A stretch of DNA of 64,000 nucleotides from Hyphomicrobiales bacterium. Its GTDB lineage: Bacteria; Pseudomonadota; Alphaproteobacteria; Rhizobiales; Rhizobiaceae. The stretch is taken from assembly GCA_002400845.2 (NCBI GenBank), contig NVRK02000095.1, positions 1 through 64,000 on the forward strand, written 5' to 3'. Shown piece by piece: positions 1 to 9,485 of this stretch. Within the stretch, counting starts at the first letter, position 1; each line of letters begins with the position of its first letter. Both the position numbers and the translations under genes were made by a program. The notes below the pieces were generated by a model. It saw nothing but the letters and a program-made list of their open reading frames with translations, ran no database searches and was not told the DNA's origin.

Positions 1-371
1 CGATATTGAAAGACTGGGAAAAGTTTTTTGCCAGTTTCTTGGGTCAACGCAATTAATTTATCGACCTCTTCAAGTGAGCAAACAAGGGGCTTTTCGCAAA
101 TGGCATGTTTGCCAGCTTCTAGCACTTGTTTAGTCACTGGGTAGTGCAAATGTGGAGGCAGACATACATCAACAATGTCGATGTTAGGGTCTGCTAGAAC
201 CGCATCTAAATCACTGGTTAGGGCAATTTCTTCGCCCTCTAAAAGTATTTCGCCAGCGCGTTCTAAATTTAGATCGCAAATGGTGCGTACTTCAAATTGG
301 TCAGCATTTTCGCGGTAGCCGTCCATGTGTTCTGCGCCAATGCCAGCGCCAATGATTGCAACACGGATCAT
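1..371 (-). CDS. Gfo/Idh/MocA family oxidoreductase (partial, runs off left edge)
   Basis: Minus-strand reading from ATG at 371 gives MIRVAIIGAGIGAEHMDGYRENADQFEVRTICDLN...EKPLVCSLEEV; GxGxxG Rossmann start and EKP motif; 4-nt ATGA overlap with the next gene. Confidence 0.85.
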   Translation of the reverse strand, partial: MIRVAIIGAGIGAEHMDGYRENADQFEVRTICDLNLERAGEILLEGEEIALTSDLDAVLADPNIDIVDVCLPPHLHYPVTKQVLEAGKHAICEKPLVCSLEEVDKLIALTQETGKKLFPVFQY

Positions 372-1372
372 TGATTTTTCCCATCTGCAAGCGCTTGTGC
401 TTTTAAGGCAAGTTCCATTGTTTTAAAGGCGTGTGCTTGGGGCATTGCCGTTTGGGTTCTGTTCTTAATGTCTGCAATTAAGCGTGGAAAATATGGCAAG
501 CCAGCATCTGATGCATCAATTTTTTCACAGCGTTCGCCGTTTACAAGAATTAGCGTATCGGTTTGTTCATTCGTGCCAGCATCTACATATTTGCGAAGTT
601 CGATATAACCTTTGGTTCCCAAAATGTTTAGGCGGCCATCGCCCCACGTTGGCAGAGCGTCTGGCGTGTACCAGTCTAGTCGCACATAGCCATGACCGTG
701 TTCGCTTTTAATAACAAACTCACCATAATCTTGCAGACCAGGCTTATCTGGATTTGCATAATTGCCAACGCTTGCATGTTCAATTTCTGCATCGGTTGAA
801 CCCGTGAAGAATAGAAATTGGTCAATTTGGTGACTGCCAATATCTGCAATGATGCCGCCATAAGCTTCGTTATCATAAAACCAATCGTCACGCATGTGTG
901 GGTTGTGTCGGTGCGGACCTATGCCCAAAGTTTGCACCACTTTGCCAATTGCGCCAGCCTGCACAAGTTCTGCGGCTTTGGTGACGCAAGGCACTTCAAA
1001 ACGTTCTGAAAATTCTACGCTCCAAATGCGGCCTGTTCTTTTAACCACTTCTTTAATTTGGTCTAGCTCTGAAAGCGAAATACAGCCCGGCTTATCAACC
1101 ATAACGTCTTTGCCAGCTTCCATGGCTTTTATCGCCCAAGCCGCGCGGTCTTTTGGAATGCAAGAAATAACTATTAGGTCAATCTCAGGATCGTTTAAAA
1201 CCGTGTCAGCTTCTTGGATACGCGGCACATTTGGGAAGCGTTTTAAAAACCCTTTCAATGGCTTTGGTGAACCTTGCGTCCACCAGCCAACAAAATCTGC
1301 ACCAGCATCTATTAGGTTTTGCGACATGCCAAAGATGTGAATATGGTCAATACCAATCGCACCAAATTTCAT
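368..1372 (-). CDS. Gfo/Idh/MocA family oxidoreductase
   Basis: 334 aa ORF, Rossmann N-terminus, DKPG motif in place of EKP. Confidence 0.9.
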   Translation of the reverse strand: MKFGAIGIDHIHIFGMSQNLIDAGADFVGWWTQGSPKPLKGFLKRFPNVPRIQEADTVLNDPEIDLIVISCIPKDRAAWAIKAMEAGKDVMVDKPGCISLSELDQIKEVVKRTGRIWSVEFSERFEVPCVTKAAELVQAGAIGKVVQTLGIGPHRHNPHMRDDWFYDNEAYGGIIADIGSHQIDQFLFFTGSTDAEIEHASVGNYANPDKPGLQDYGEFVIKSEHGHGYVRLDWYTPDALPTWGDGRLNILGTKGYIELRKYVDAGTNEQTDTLILVNGERCEKIDASDAGLPYFPRLIADIKNRTQTAMPQAHAFKTMELALKAQALADGKNQ

Positions 1373-1374
1373 AA

Positions 1375-2451
1375 TTATACCTCTATTTTCCGGCCCAAAC
1401 GTTCGGATTGTTCAATTGCGTGAATAAGTTGGTGTGCCATTAGCGCTTCGCGTCCCGATATGAGTGGGGTAGAATTTTGCCTAACGGTTTGTGAAAAGTC
1501 TTCAAGGACCTGTTGATGCCATTCGTGTGTAAAGGCCATTGGGTCAGCGCCGCCACCTGTGCCAGCTGTTGCGCCATGTTGTTCTAATGCGCCATTGCGC
1601 CAATGTATATTAAGAACGCCTGCCTCTAAATGTAGGCTGGCTTTTTCGAAATGTAAGTAGATGGATTCAGCAGTTCCTGGGAAACTGCAAGTGCTTGCAG
1701 AGAAGGACCCAACTGCGCCATTTTCAAATTTAAAGCCAGCGGATACAAAATCTTCGGCCTCCATCTCGTGAAACATACTGGTAGATGCCATTGCTTGTAC
1801 ATGGCTAACTGGGCCAGTGAGTGACAGCATTAAATCTAATGTATGAATGGCTTGCGAGATTAAAACGCCGCCGCCATCGCGCTCATATGTGCCTCTGCCT
1901 AATGCGTCGTAATAGTCTTGGCCGCGCCACCAAGGAACGTTTATTTCTGCCGCACCTAACTTGCCAAGTGTGCCACTTTCGATAATGCGTTTTGCTGCTT
2001 TTGAGGCTTCACGAAGACGGTGTTGAAAGACGATGCCAAGATGAACCTTTGCCTTTTCACAAAGTTCTACAATTGATGTTGCTTCTGCAACAGTTCGCGC
2101 GATTGGTTTTTCTAGCAATATGTGTTTGCCATCTTTTGCAAGTGGGGTAATTAATTTTTCGCGCACATTTGGCGGCGTGACCACAATGGCAATGTCTACA
2201 CTATCGTCGTTAGCTACTTGCTCAATCGTGTCGTAAATTTTTGGCTTTGTTGGGTATTCTAGCGGCAGCTCTTCTAGTAATTTTACTGCGCTTTCGGTTC
2301 TTCTTGCCAAAACACCACAAAGAATAACGCTGGACTGGGCGCTTATAATGGCTTGTAAATGTGTGCCAGCAACCATGCCTGCGCCAATTAATGCTACGCC
2401 CAGTGGTTTATCTGACTTGTTGGGTTTTGCTTTATTGCTATCAATAGCCAA
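1375..2451 (-). CDS. Gfo/Idh/MocA family oxidoreductase
   Basis: GAGMVAGTHLQAI Rossmann and LLEKPIARTVAEA motifs; operonic with the two preceding genes. Confidence 0.92.
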   Translation of the reverse strand: MAIDSNKAKPNKSDKPLGVALIGAGMVAGTHLQAIISAQSSVILCGVLARRTESAVKLLEELPLEYPTKPKIYDTIEQVANDDSVDIAIVVTPPNVREKLITPLAKDGKHILLEKPIARTVAEATSIVELCEKAKVHLGIVFQHRLREASKAAKRIIESGTLGKLGAAEINVPWWRGQDYYDALGRGTYERDGGGVLISQAIHTLDLMLSLTGPVSHVQAMASTSMFHEMEAEDFVSAGFKFENGAVGSFSASTCSFPGTAESIYLHFEKASLHLEAGVLNIHWRNGALEQHGATAGTGGGADPMAFTHEWHQQVLEDFSQTVRQNSTPLISGREALMAHQLIHAIEQSERLGRKIEV

Positions 2452-2480
2452 AGCTTTTCCTTCTTGGTAATCTATGTTAT

Positions 2481-2504
2481 TGCATACCAGTATACTGGTA
2501 TGCA
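2481..2504. promoter_or_regulatory. 24-bp perfect palindrome, candidate operator of the adjacent GntR regulator
   Basis: TGCATACCAGTATACTGGTATGCA equals its own reverse complement; lies between divergent genes. Confidence 0.8.
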
Positions 2505-2588
2505 GTTATTAACAACCTTGTATTCACATGACAAGTACTTGTGTGCAAGTATGGTATAGAAATTTGAAGTTTAGCGAGAGCGAATAAA

Positions 2589-3293
2589 ATGCAGGTATCA
2601 GACATTAACGATATTGATCTACCAAGATTAGATTTAGATCGACCTGCGGCGGATCAAATATTTACCAGCCTGCGCGATGCTATTTTAAGCATGGAATTAG
2701 CGCCGGGCTGTGTATTATCTGAAACAGAAATTGGTCAACGTTTTGGTGCTAGTCGCACACCTGTGCGTAGTGCGCTGGCGCAATTGCGAGAGCAGGGGTT
2801 GGTGGTTACTTGGCCAAGTCGTGGAAATTATGTTTCTAAGTTGTCTGAGCAAAAAATTCGTGCCGCACAATTCATTCGTGAATGTTTAGAGCTTGGTATT
2901 GTAAGACGGCTTTGCGAAATTGGCTTGACCGACGAGCACCTTGAAAAGCTTGAAGAAAGTTTGCAACGCCAAAATTCAGCGATACAAAATGATCAAGACC
3001 AAGATTTCCATACACATGATGAGGCGTTTCATAATGAGTTGGCATTGGCGACAGGAATGAAAACTGTTCAGTCGGTCTATATGCGTGAAAAAGCTGACTT
3101 AGATCGTTTGCGTCATCTAGGCATGAATAATGAGGATCATAAAAGCCAGCTTTGGGCAGAGCATAGAGCCATTTTAGATGCTGTTATTGCGCGTAATACA
3201 CCTGTCGCAGAAATTGCCATGCAAGCGCATGTGCGCTGTATGCTCGGTAAAATTTCTGGCTTAAAGGCCGCTAATGAAGATTATTTTGGGTAG
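2589..3293 (+). CDS. GntR family (FCD-type) transcriptional regulator
   Basis: N-terminal wHTH (LRDAILSMELAPGCVLSETEIGQRFGASRTPVRSALAQLREQGLV) and helical effector domain. Confidence 0.93.
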   Translation: MQVSDINDIDLPRLDLDRPAADQIFTSLRDAILSMELAPGCVLSETEIGQRFGASRTPVRSALAQLREQGLVVTWPSRGNYVSKLSEQKIRAAQFIRECLELGIVRRLCEIGLTDEHLEKLEESLQRQNSAIQNDQDQDFHTHDEAFHNELALATGMKTVQSVYMREKADLDRLRHLGMNNEDHKSQLWAEHRAILDAVIARNTPVAEIAMQAHVRCMLGKISGLKAANEDYFG

Positions 3294-3317
3294 ACTAATT
3301 TTGGTAGAATAGCGGTT

Positions 3318-3683
3318 CTATTTTACCATCATAGCTTTGCCTTTTCCTTTGTTGCGGATCAGAAGCAATTCGCTTCCATTGCTTTGCCAAAGTTGACAGT
3401 CTGGTTTTATGTTGGAGTTCTCAATTGTACGACACCAAAAACCATTTTTCCATTTCCATTTACCAGCAAGCGACTGTCCTGAAAATAAACCTGCCCAAGT
3501 TCCGTTTTTGTTGACTACGAAATGCCCATTTTCATGGGTCATTGATCTTCCAACGACTTCCTCAATAAACTTAGTTTTAGATTGTATCTGAACAAATTTA
3601 TCATTGCTGTAGCTTTGTGAATGGATTGTAACATTTAAAATCAAACCAATTGTAGCGGTGAATGCTGTGCGAATTAGATTCAT
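3318..3683 (-). CDS. hypothetical secreted protein
   Basis: 121 aa ORF with signal-peptide-like N-terminus (MNLIRTAFTATIGLILNVTIHSQS). Confidence 0.6.
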   Translation of the reverse strand: MNLIRTAFTATIGLILNVTIHSQSYSNDKFVQIQSKTKFIEEVVGRSMTHENGHFVVNKNGTWAGLFSGQSLAGKWKWKNGFWCRTIENSNIKPDCQLWQSNGSELLLIRNKGKGKAMMVK

Positions 3684-4059
3684 TATGGTCTCCGAAATTA
3701 TTAAACTAAAATTGGTTTGGGCAATGTTAATAGGTGGGTACTTTTAGAAATTTTCGCATTGCACGTCAATGGTGTATTTCTTAGAATTGATCTTATTATT
3801 TCGGGTCGTTGTGGTTCAATTATACTAAATCTTTCCCATCTTCGTTTATGACAATAAGCGTATTTAATTTTTAAGACACTAATCACATAAATTAGAATTA
3901 TTCTAAAATGCTTAGTAATTATAATGGCTTATAGATGAAATTTTATCATTGTGGGTATTAGATAATTTGTTATAGGTAGGGCTATATTTAATTAAGTTAT
4001 TTATATTTAGTTGTTAGGAAGTGGGGCACAGCTTAAATTAATTTTTAAGGAGTGCAGTA

Positions 4060-4380
4060 TTGAGTGGAATTGAACAACGTAAATCCAAACGTTATAAATT
4101 AGAAAAATGGGTGAAGGCATGGGTAAATGAAAGGGAGATTAACTGCCGTTTAATTGATATTTCTGAAAAGGGTCTGGGTGTTTCTAAAAGTGGTGTGCTT
4201 GGAATAAAATCGTACGATGCTATAATCATTGAATTAGAACATGTTGGTAAAGTCTATGGTGTTATAACTTGGACAGGCCAGATTAGTTTCGGTGTTTCTC
4301 TAAAACTTGATTTGATAGCAGAGCGAAAAATGGAATCTTTTATTAAGACATTGGCAGGTGAAACGCTTGAAGTTTATTGA
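4060..4380 (+). CDS. PilZ domain-containing protein (TTG start)
   Basis: RKSKRYKLEKWVKAWVNEREINCRLIDISEKGLGVS matches the PilZ RxxxR...D/NxSxxG pattern; AAGGAG upstream of the TTG. Confidence 0.8.
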   Translation: MSGIEQRKSKRYKLEKWVKAWVNEREINCRLIDISEKGLGVSKSGVLGIKSYDAIIIELEHVGKVYGVITWTGQISFGVSLKLDLIAERKMESFIKTLAGETLEVY

Positions 4381-4402
4381 GCATAAGAGTAACCAAAATT
4401 TT

Positions 4403-4438
4403 AAAAATGCTGAGGGTATTGCCTCAGTATTTTTTTTA
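4403..4438 (+). terminator. intrinsic terminator downstream of PilZ gene (may serve both strands)
   Basis: AAAAATGCTGAGG-GTATTG-CCTCAGTATTTTTTTT. Confidence 0.8.
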
Positions 4439-4445
4439 AATCAAT

Positions 4446-4883
4446 TTATTGAGAAAGCTCTGCAAAAGCTTTTGCGAAGCGTTCTTTAGATTTTTTATTC
4501 TTTTTAGCTTTCATGGCTTTTTCTAAGTTTACGGGCTCTCCTGCAACAATTAATGCTACCATTCCCATTGAGTAGTGCGGAGAGCATTTTATGCCATATA
4601 CACCTTCAGATGTTAGCGTTAGTACGTATTCTTTGTTGAATTTACTTTTGAATTTTTTAAAGCCTTCTGGCAGCATGCCTTTAATAGATTCAGCGTTATG
4701 ACCTTTGTTTTCTGGAATGAATTTTACGGTATCTCCGACGGCGGCTTTAATAAAGCTTGGTTCAAAAACCATGCTTCCTGCTTCACCTTTGTTTAGCATT
4801 TTAATTTCAAACTCTTCAGCAAAAGCTGGACTTGCGATTGTTGTTACTAATGCAACAGTTAATCCAATAATTTGAGAACGCAT
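4446..4883 (-). CDS. pseudoazurin (blue copper protein)
   Basis: Signal peptide plus EFEIKMLNKGEAGSMVFEPSFIKAAVGDTVKFIPENKGHNAESIKGMLPEG...YGIKCSPHYSMGMVALI; His/Cys/His/Met copper ligands. Confidence 0.95.
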   Translation of the reverse strand: MRSQIIGLTVALVTTIASPAFAEEFEIKMLNKGEAGSMVFEPSFIKAAVGDTVKFIPENKGHNAESIKGMLPEGFKKFKSKFNKEYVLTLTSEGVYGIKCSPHYSMGMVALIVAGEPVNLEKAMKAKKNKKSKERFAKAFAELSQ

Positions 4884-4945
4884 GGTATTTCCTTCTTTGT
4901 GGTATTAAGGTTATTTGACATATACTTTAATTCACCAATCGCTAA

Positions 4946-4959
4946 TTGCGATTTCGCAA
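4946..4959. promoter_or_regulatory. FNR/NNR-type box TTGCG-ATTT-CGCAA
   Basis: Perfect inverted half-sites with 4-nt spacer between the divergent pseudoazurin and Crp/Fnr genes. Confidence 0.75.
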
Positions 4960-4965
4960 ATAAGA

Positions 4966-5676
4966 ATGAACAAAATGACATTGCTTGATGTTTCACTGAT
5001 AAAAAATCTAGACCCATTTGTGGGTATGGAAGACACTGCACTACAAGATGTACTCGATTTATCGGATTCTATGCATTACGCAAAAGGTAAAATGATTTTT
5101 CGAGAGGGGGATCAGGCAAAGTGTTTTTATCTGTTACTTGATGGTCATATTAGGGTGGTGAAAACAAGTCCTCATGGAGAGCAAATCATCGCCCGGGTAA
5201 TTTCCAGCGGGGAGTTATTTGGCATCGCTAAGGCATTGCACCGTGATACATATCCTGCTGATGCCGTTGCTGCTGTTGATTGTTTAGTTTTGTGCTGGTC
5301 CAATCGTCATTGGGATAAAATTGTGAATGCGTATCCAAGTTTTGCAAGTAATACTAATAAGACTGTTGGTAAACGTCTTGCAGAAACACAAGCACGTGTG
5401 ATGGAATTAGCAACGGAACGGGTTGAACAGCGTGTCGCAAGTACGATCGTAAAACTTGCGGCACAAACCGGTAAGAAAACGAATGAGGGAATTTTAATTG
5501 ATTTTCCAATATCTAGGCAAGATGTTTCTGAAATGACAGGAACAACGCTTCATACCGTTTCACGTTTGATGAGTGCTTGGGAAAGTAAAGGTTGGGTAAA
5601 AAGTGGGCGCCAAAAAATTACATTGTTAGAAAGCCATAAATTGGCAATGGTTGCCGCAGGGCATGATAAAAATTGA
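4966..5676 (+). CDS. Crp/Fnr family regulator, NnrR/DNR-like (supplied ORF start 4915 probably too early)
   Basis: cNMP-binding fold (MIFREGDQAKCFYLLLDGHIRVVKTSPHGEQIIARVISSGELFG) and Crp HTH (SRQDVSEMTGTTLHTVSRLMSAWESKGWV); no N-terminal Cys cluster; adjacent to nirK. Confidence 0.88.
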   Translation: MNKMTLLDVSLIKNLDPFVGMEDTALQDVLDLSDSMHYAKGKMIFREGDQAKCFYLLLDGHIRVVKTSPHGEQIIARVISSGELFGIAKALHRDTYPADAVAAVDCLVLCWSNRHWDKIVNAYPSFASNTNKTVGKRLAETQARVMELATERVEQRVASTIVKLAAQTGKKTNEGILIDFPISRQDVSEMTGTTLHTVSRLMSAWESKGWVKSGRQKITLLESHKLAMVAAGHDKN

Positions 5677-5695
5677 GAACGTGAGGTTTTAAATT

Positions 5696-5974
5696 TTAGT
5701 CGCTTTTAACAACGCTCGTAATTTGTAACTGCTTAAGCAATTTATATTTATCTAAGCCGTGCTCGTAAGCTGCATCTTTCACGTTATGAAAGGGCGCTAG
5801 AGGGCAACCAATACAATGCATATTGTTGTGTTGTAATACTTTTATGACCCAAAAATTCTCAGACATAATAATGTCCATGGTCATATCCATCGTAATATTA
5901 TGGCCTACATTTTTGGGTGCAGTCAGCGTTAATGGAAATTTGTTCCCAGCGGTTTTTTTAATATTTTTCATCAT
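5696..5974 (-). CDS. DUF1858 domain-containing protein
   Basis: TMDIIMSENFWVIKVLQHNNMHCIGCPLAPFHNVKDAAYEHGLD resembles the DUF1858 CxGC module. Confidence 0.75.
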   Translation of the reverse strand: MMKNIKKTAGNKFPLTLTAPKNVGHNITMDMTMDIIMSENFWVIKVLQHNNMHCIGCPLAPFHNVKDAAYEHGLDKYKLLKQLQITSVVKSD

Positions 5975-6017
5975 AGCTCCAAACCCCCATTATTACTAAA
6001 AGTTAGGCTAGAGTTCT

Positions 6018-6031
6018 TTGCATTTGTGCAA
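6018..6031. promoter_or_regulatory. FNR/NNR-type box TTGCA-TTTG-TGCAA upstream of nirK
   Basis: Inverted half-sites with 4-nt spacer, 144 bp before the nirK ATG. Confidence 0.75.
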
Positions 6032-6161
6032 ATAAGTTTTTGATATATATGCTTTTTGTTTGCCATTGCTCAAAGAGGCGCGTGATTTAGCTTGGTAGTT
6101 TCATCTTATCGACAAACATAAGTACCGACAAAAAGTTGGCCAAGTCGATAAGGAGACAAAA

Positions 6162-7313
6162 ATGATGAATCGTAGAAACGCACTAAAAAGTGCAATTTTT
6201 GCTACTATGGCGGTGCCTGCTTTAATTCAAAAAGCTTCAGCAGAAGAAGCATTTACACCCGTGGCTGAAAAGGTGGATCTGTCTAAATTTAAACGTAAAA
6301 AAATTGAATTGGTTAAACCTCCATTTGTGCATGAGCATGACCAAGTGGCCAAAGGTGCGCCAAGTGTTGTTGAGTTTGAAATGACAATTGTAGAAAAAGA
6401 AATGGAAATTGATGATGAAGGAACAATGCTGCAAGCTATGACTTTTGACGGTTCTGTTCCCGGCCCATTAATGGTTGTGCATGAATGTGATTATGTTGAA
6501 CTGACATTAATCAATCCAGAATCAAATTCAATGCCACACAACATCGATTTTCACGCTGCAACAGGTGGCCTTGGTGGTGGTGCATTAACATTGGTCAACC
6601 CTGGAGAACTCACCGTACTTCGTTTTAAAGCGACACGCCCTGGTACTTTTGTTTATCACTGTGCACCTGGTGGCCCAATGATCCCATGGCACGTTGTGTC
6701 TGGAATGAGTGGTGCCATTATGATCTTGCCACGTGACGGTTTGAAAGACCCAGAAGGTAAATCTGTAAAATATGATACTGTGTTTTATATTGGCGAAAAC
6801 GACTTATACATCCCTAAGGATGAAGACGGCGAATATAAACGCTATGAAAGTCCGGGTGATTCATATTCAGATACTGTTGAAGTAATGAATGGACTTATAC
6901 CTAGCCATGTTGTGTTTAATGGCAAAGTTGGTGCGCTAACTGGTGACAATGCTTTAAAATCTAAAGTTGGTGAGACTGTTTTATTTATTCACTCACAAGC
7001 AAACAGAGATACTCGACCCCACCTCATTGGTGGTCATGGCGATCTGGTTTGGGAAACAGGTAAATTTAACAATCCACCAGAGCGTGATTTGGAAACTTGG
7101 TTTATTAGAGGTGGTTCGGCTGGTGCAGCATTGTATCGGTTCCGCCAACCTGGTGTGTATGCCTATGTAAACCACAATTTGATCGAGGCCGTTAACTTGG
7201 GCGCAACCGCACACGTGGTTGTCGAAGGTGAATGGAACAATGATCTTATGGAGCAAGTAAAAGCACCAATTGCTTTTGGGCAGAGTTATTTAGGTAAAAA
7301 AGCGCTTCCTTAA
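6162..7313 (+). CDS. nirK: copper-containing nitrite reductase
   Basis: Tat-like leader [75 protein letters not shown] and [13 protein letters not shown] copper/active-site motifs. Confidence 0.98.
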   Translation: MMNRRNALKSAIFATMAVPALIQKASAEEAFTPVAEKVDLSKFKRKKIELVKPPFVHEHDQVAKGAPSVVEFEMTIVEKEMEIDDEGTMLQAMTFDGSVPGPLMVVHECDYVELTLINPESNSMPHNIDFHAATGGLGGGALTLVNPGELTVLRFKATRPGTFVYHCAPGGPMIPWHVVSGMSGAIMILPRDGLKDPEGKSVKYDTVFYIGENDLYIPKDEDGEYKRYESPGDSYSDTVEVMNGLIPSHVVFNGKVGALTGDNALKSKVGETVLFIHSQANRDTRPHLIGGHGDLVWETGKFNNPPERDLETWFIRGGSAGAALYRFRQPGVYAYVNHNLIEAVNLGATAHVVVEGEWNNDLMEQVKAPIAFGQSYLGKKALP

Positions 7314-7338
7314 TCCTAAGTGTTTGATTTTGGAAATA

Positions 7339-7364
7339 TTCCCGGCATATTTTATTGTCGGGAA
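7339..7364 (+). terminator. hairpin in the nirK-nirV intergenic region (attenuator or mRNA-stabilising)
   Basis: TTCCCG-N14-CGGGAA, no strong T-tract. Confidence 0.45.
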
Positions 7365-7385
7365 CTTGCTTAATTGAGGTCTCAA

Positions 7386-8246
7386 ATGAAAATAAGTTAT
7401 TTATTCTTTGTTATTGGTATCATTTTTATTGGAGTGACTACAAAAGTAGCCTTTGAATCAAATTTAGACGTGCTAAAATTAGATAGTTTAGAAATGGTTT
7501 TGGTTCCTGGTGGATCGTTTATGTATCGTCAATCTGGCGAATATCTAAAAGATGATTTTCCCATTGATGCGCCACTTACAAAAGTGAAATTTGAGAAATT
7601 TCTTGAGATTATGAAATATCAAGTTTCAGTTGGGGATTATGAAAAGTGCGTAAGTGATGGGAAATGCGAACCCCGAAAATGGCAGGGTAAGCAAGATGAA
7701 AAATTACCTGCGACTGGTATTAGCTTTAATAACGCATTGTCATATGCACAATGGTTGACCAAAAATTCTGATTACGTTTGGCGTTTGCCCACCGATCAAG
7801 AATGGTCTTATGTGGCTGGAAGTAAATATGTCGATGATGCGTTGAAATCTGACAAAGTTAATTTAAGCATTTCTGATCGCTGGTTAGAAAAATATCAAAA
7901 ATACGCTGAGTTTAATTTCAGCCCGGTTGGGAAAGTTTCAATACGGGGTTTTTTTGGTGCAAATGAAAATGGGATATATGATTTGTCTGGTAATATTTGG
8001 GAATGGACCAGTGATTGCTATAACCGTACCCGATTGAATGCGAGCGGTATTGAATTAAACACGACAAATAATTGCGGTGTGCGCATTAGTGCAGGGAGCC
8101 ACCGTGCTTACATTAGCAGTTTTATTCAAGACGCACGTGGGGGTGGATGTTCTGTTGGTGCACCGCCAAGCTATTTAGGTTTTCGTTTGATTAAAGATGG
8201 AAAACGAGATGTGATCTCTCGTTTTTTAGACTTAACCAGACTTTAG
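7386..8246 (+). CDS. nirV: formylglycine-generating enzyme (SUMF1)-family protein, NirV-like
   Basis: LEMVLVPGGSFMYRQSGE...YQVSVGDYEKCVSDGKC...WRLPTDQEWSYVAG...GNIWEWTSDCY...RISAGSHRAY...YLGFRLIK; directly downstream of nirK. Confidence 0.85.
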   Translation: MKISYLFFVIGIIFIGVTTKVAFESNLDVLKLDSLEMVLVPGGSFMYRQSGEYLKDDFPIDAPLTKVKFEKFLEIMKYQVSVGDYEKCVSDGKCEPRKWQGKQDEKLPATGISFNNALSYAQWLTKNSDYVWRLPTDQEWSYVAGSKYVDDALKSDKVNLSISDRWLEKYQKYAEFNFSPVGKVSIRGFFGANENGIYDLSGNIWEWTSDCYNRTRLNASGIELNTTNNCGVRISAGSHRAYISSFIQDARGGGCSVGAPPSYLGFRLIKDGKRDVISRFLDLTRL

Positions 8247-8437
8247 AAAAACATCTGCCTGGTAGTCACTAGCAGACATCTCTCAATTATACTTTTACAC
8301 TTAAGATGTATTATGTTCCCAAAATAATGTTAGTCACTCAACTTATAGTTTTTAAAAAGATAATTGAAACCGATTTCAAGAAAATAATTCTATCTACAAT
8401 GGTATCGAAGTTTGGGATTTGCTATAGGTAAAAGACG

Positions 8438-8476
8438 ATAGAGTTATTATCTGTAAGTTTAAGATAATAACTCTAT
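8438..8476 (-). terminator. hairpin directly after the LacI gene stop, candidate terminator
   Basis: ATAGAGTTATTATCT-N9-AGATAATAACTCTAT 15-bp perfect inverted repeat. Confidence 0.6.
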
Positions 8477-8480
8477 AGCT

Positions 8481-9485
8481 TTAATTCTTTGGGTTAGAGC
8501 GCAAAGTAGAGCGCTCCACCAACATGCATGAAAATAATCTTGTCTCCGGATGTCTTTCCTGATCTTCCATTATTGCTTCAACCAACTCAATCGTCGAGGA
8601 TACAATTTGAGCAGTTGGCTGGTGTATCGTTGTTAAACTAATATTGTTCCAGCCAGCCATTTCCATATTGTTCATACCAATAACGCCTATGTCGTTTGGT
8701 ACGGAAAGCCCTGCATCTTGGATTGCGCTGATCGCTCCAATTGATAAAATATCATCGCTAAAAAAATAAGCATCAGCATGAGGCTTTTCTAATATTTTTT
8801 GCATCGTATTTCGGCCAGCGACAAACGAATGTGTTCCTGCAAAATGCTTGCAAAATTTAATATCAGGGTGTTTGGCTATCTCAGTTTCAAAACCAATAAG
8901 TCGATCGTTAATCACCTGCATGGTTGAGCCACCGCCAATAAAGCCAACTGACTTATAGCCTAATTTTAACAGGGTTTGAGCCGCAACTTGTCCACATTGT
9001 TTGTCATCTACGCTGATGGTATGTACTTGTACATCATCGGCAGGTCGACCAAACGAATGAACAACAGGAATGTCCTTTTGTCTAATGGCAGTTGAAAACC
9101 CTGCATGTAGTTCAGAACCCATAAATATTACGGCATCTACAGAATATTGTGCAAGCAATTCTGCGCACGCTTTTGGGTCTTCATCATTTGTAAGATTAAC
9201 TAAAAGAGGGCGTAACCCAATATCTTGCAGACCGCGTGTAAACAAATCAAAGATTTCAAAAAAAAACGGATTTTTATAATTGTTTGATATTAGACCAATA
9301 AGTTTTGTGCGGTTTGTGGTTAAGCTGCGCGCGAGTAAGTTCGGTCTGTACCCCAATAGGTCTGAAGACTTCTCAACTTTTTTTCTCATTTTGTCTGAAA
9401 CGGATGCGCCATCTGTGAATGTTCTAGATACTGCTGACCTTGACACTTGCGCATGCAGTGCCACGTCTTTTATTGTCACTGCCAT
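8481..9485 (-). CDS. LacI family transcriptional regulator
   Basis: VTIKDVALHAQVSRSAVSRTFTDGASVSDKMRKKVEKSSDLLGYRPNLLARSLTTNRTKLIGLI. Confidence 0.95.
   Translation of the reverse strand: MAVTIKDVALHAQVSRSAVSRTFTDGASVSDKMRKKVEKSSDLLGYRPNLLARSLTTNRTKLIGLISNNYKNPFFFEIFDLFTRGLQDIGLRPLLVNLTNDEDPKACAELLAQYSVDAVIFMGSELHAGFSTAIRQKDIPVVHSFGRPADDVQVHTISVDDKQCGQVAAQTLLKLGYKSVGFIGGGSTMQVINDRLIGFETEIAKHPDIKFCKHFAGTHSFVAGRNTMQKILEKPHADAYFFSDDILSIGAISAIQDAGLSVPNDIGVIGMNNMEMAGWNNISLTTIHQPTAQIVSSTIELVEAIMEDQERHPETRLFSCMLVERSTLRSNPKN

Noticed and set aside
676-1340. Antisense ORFs (e.g. 894-1340 +) opposite the Gfo/Idh/MocA genes
   Set aside because: Overlap a convincing CDS, no family motifs; by-products of coding bias. 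The same reasoning removes most overlapping ORFs elsewhere in the track.
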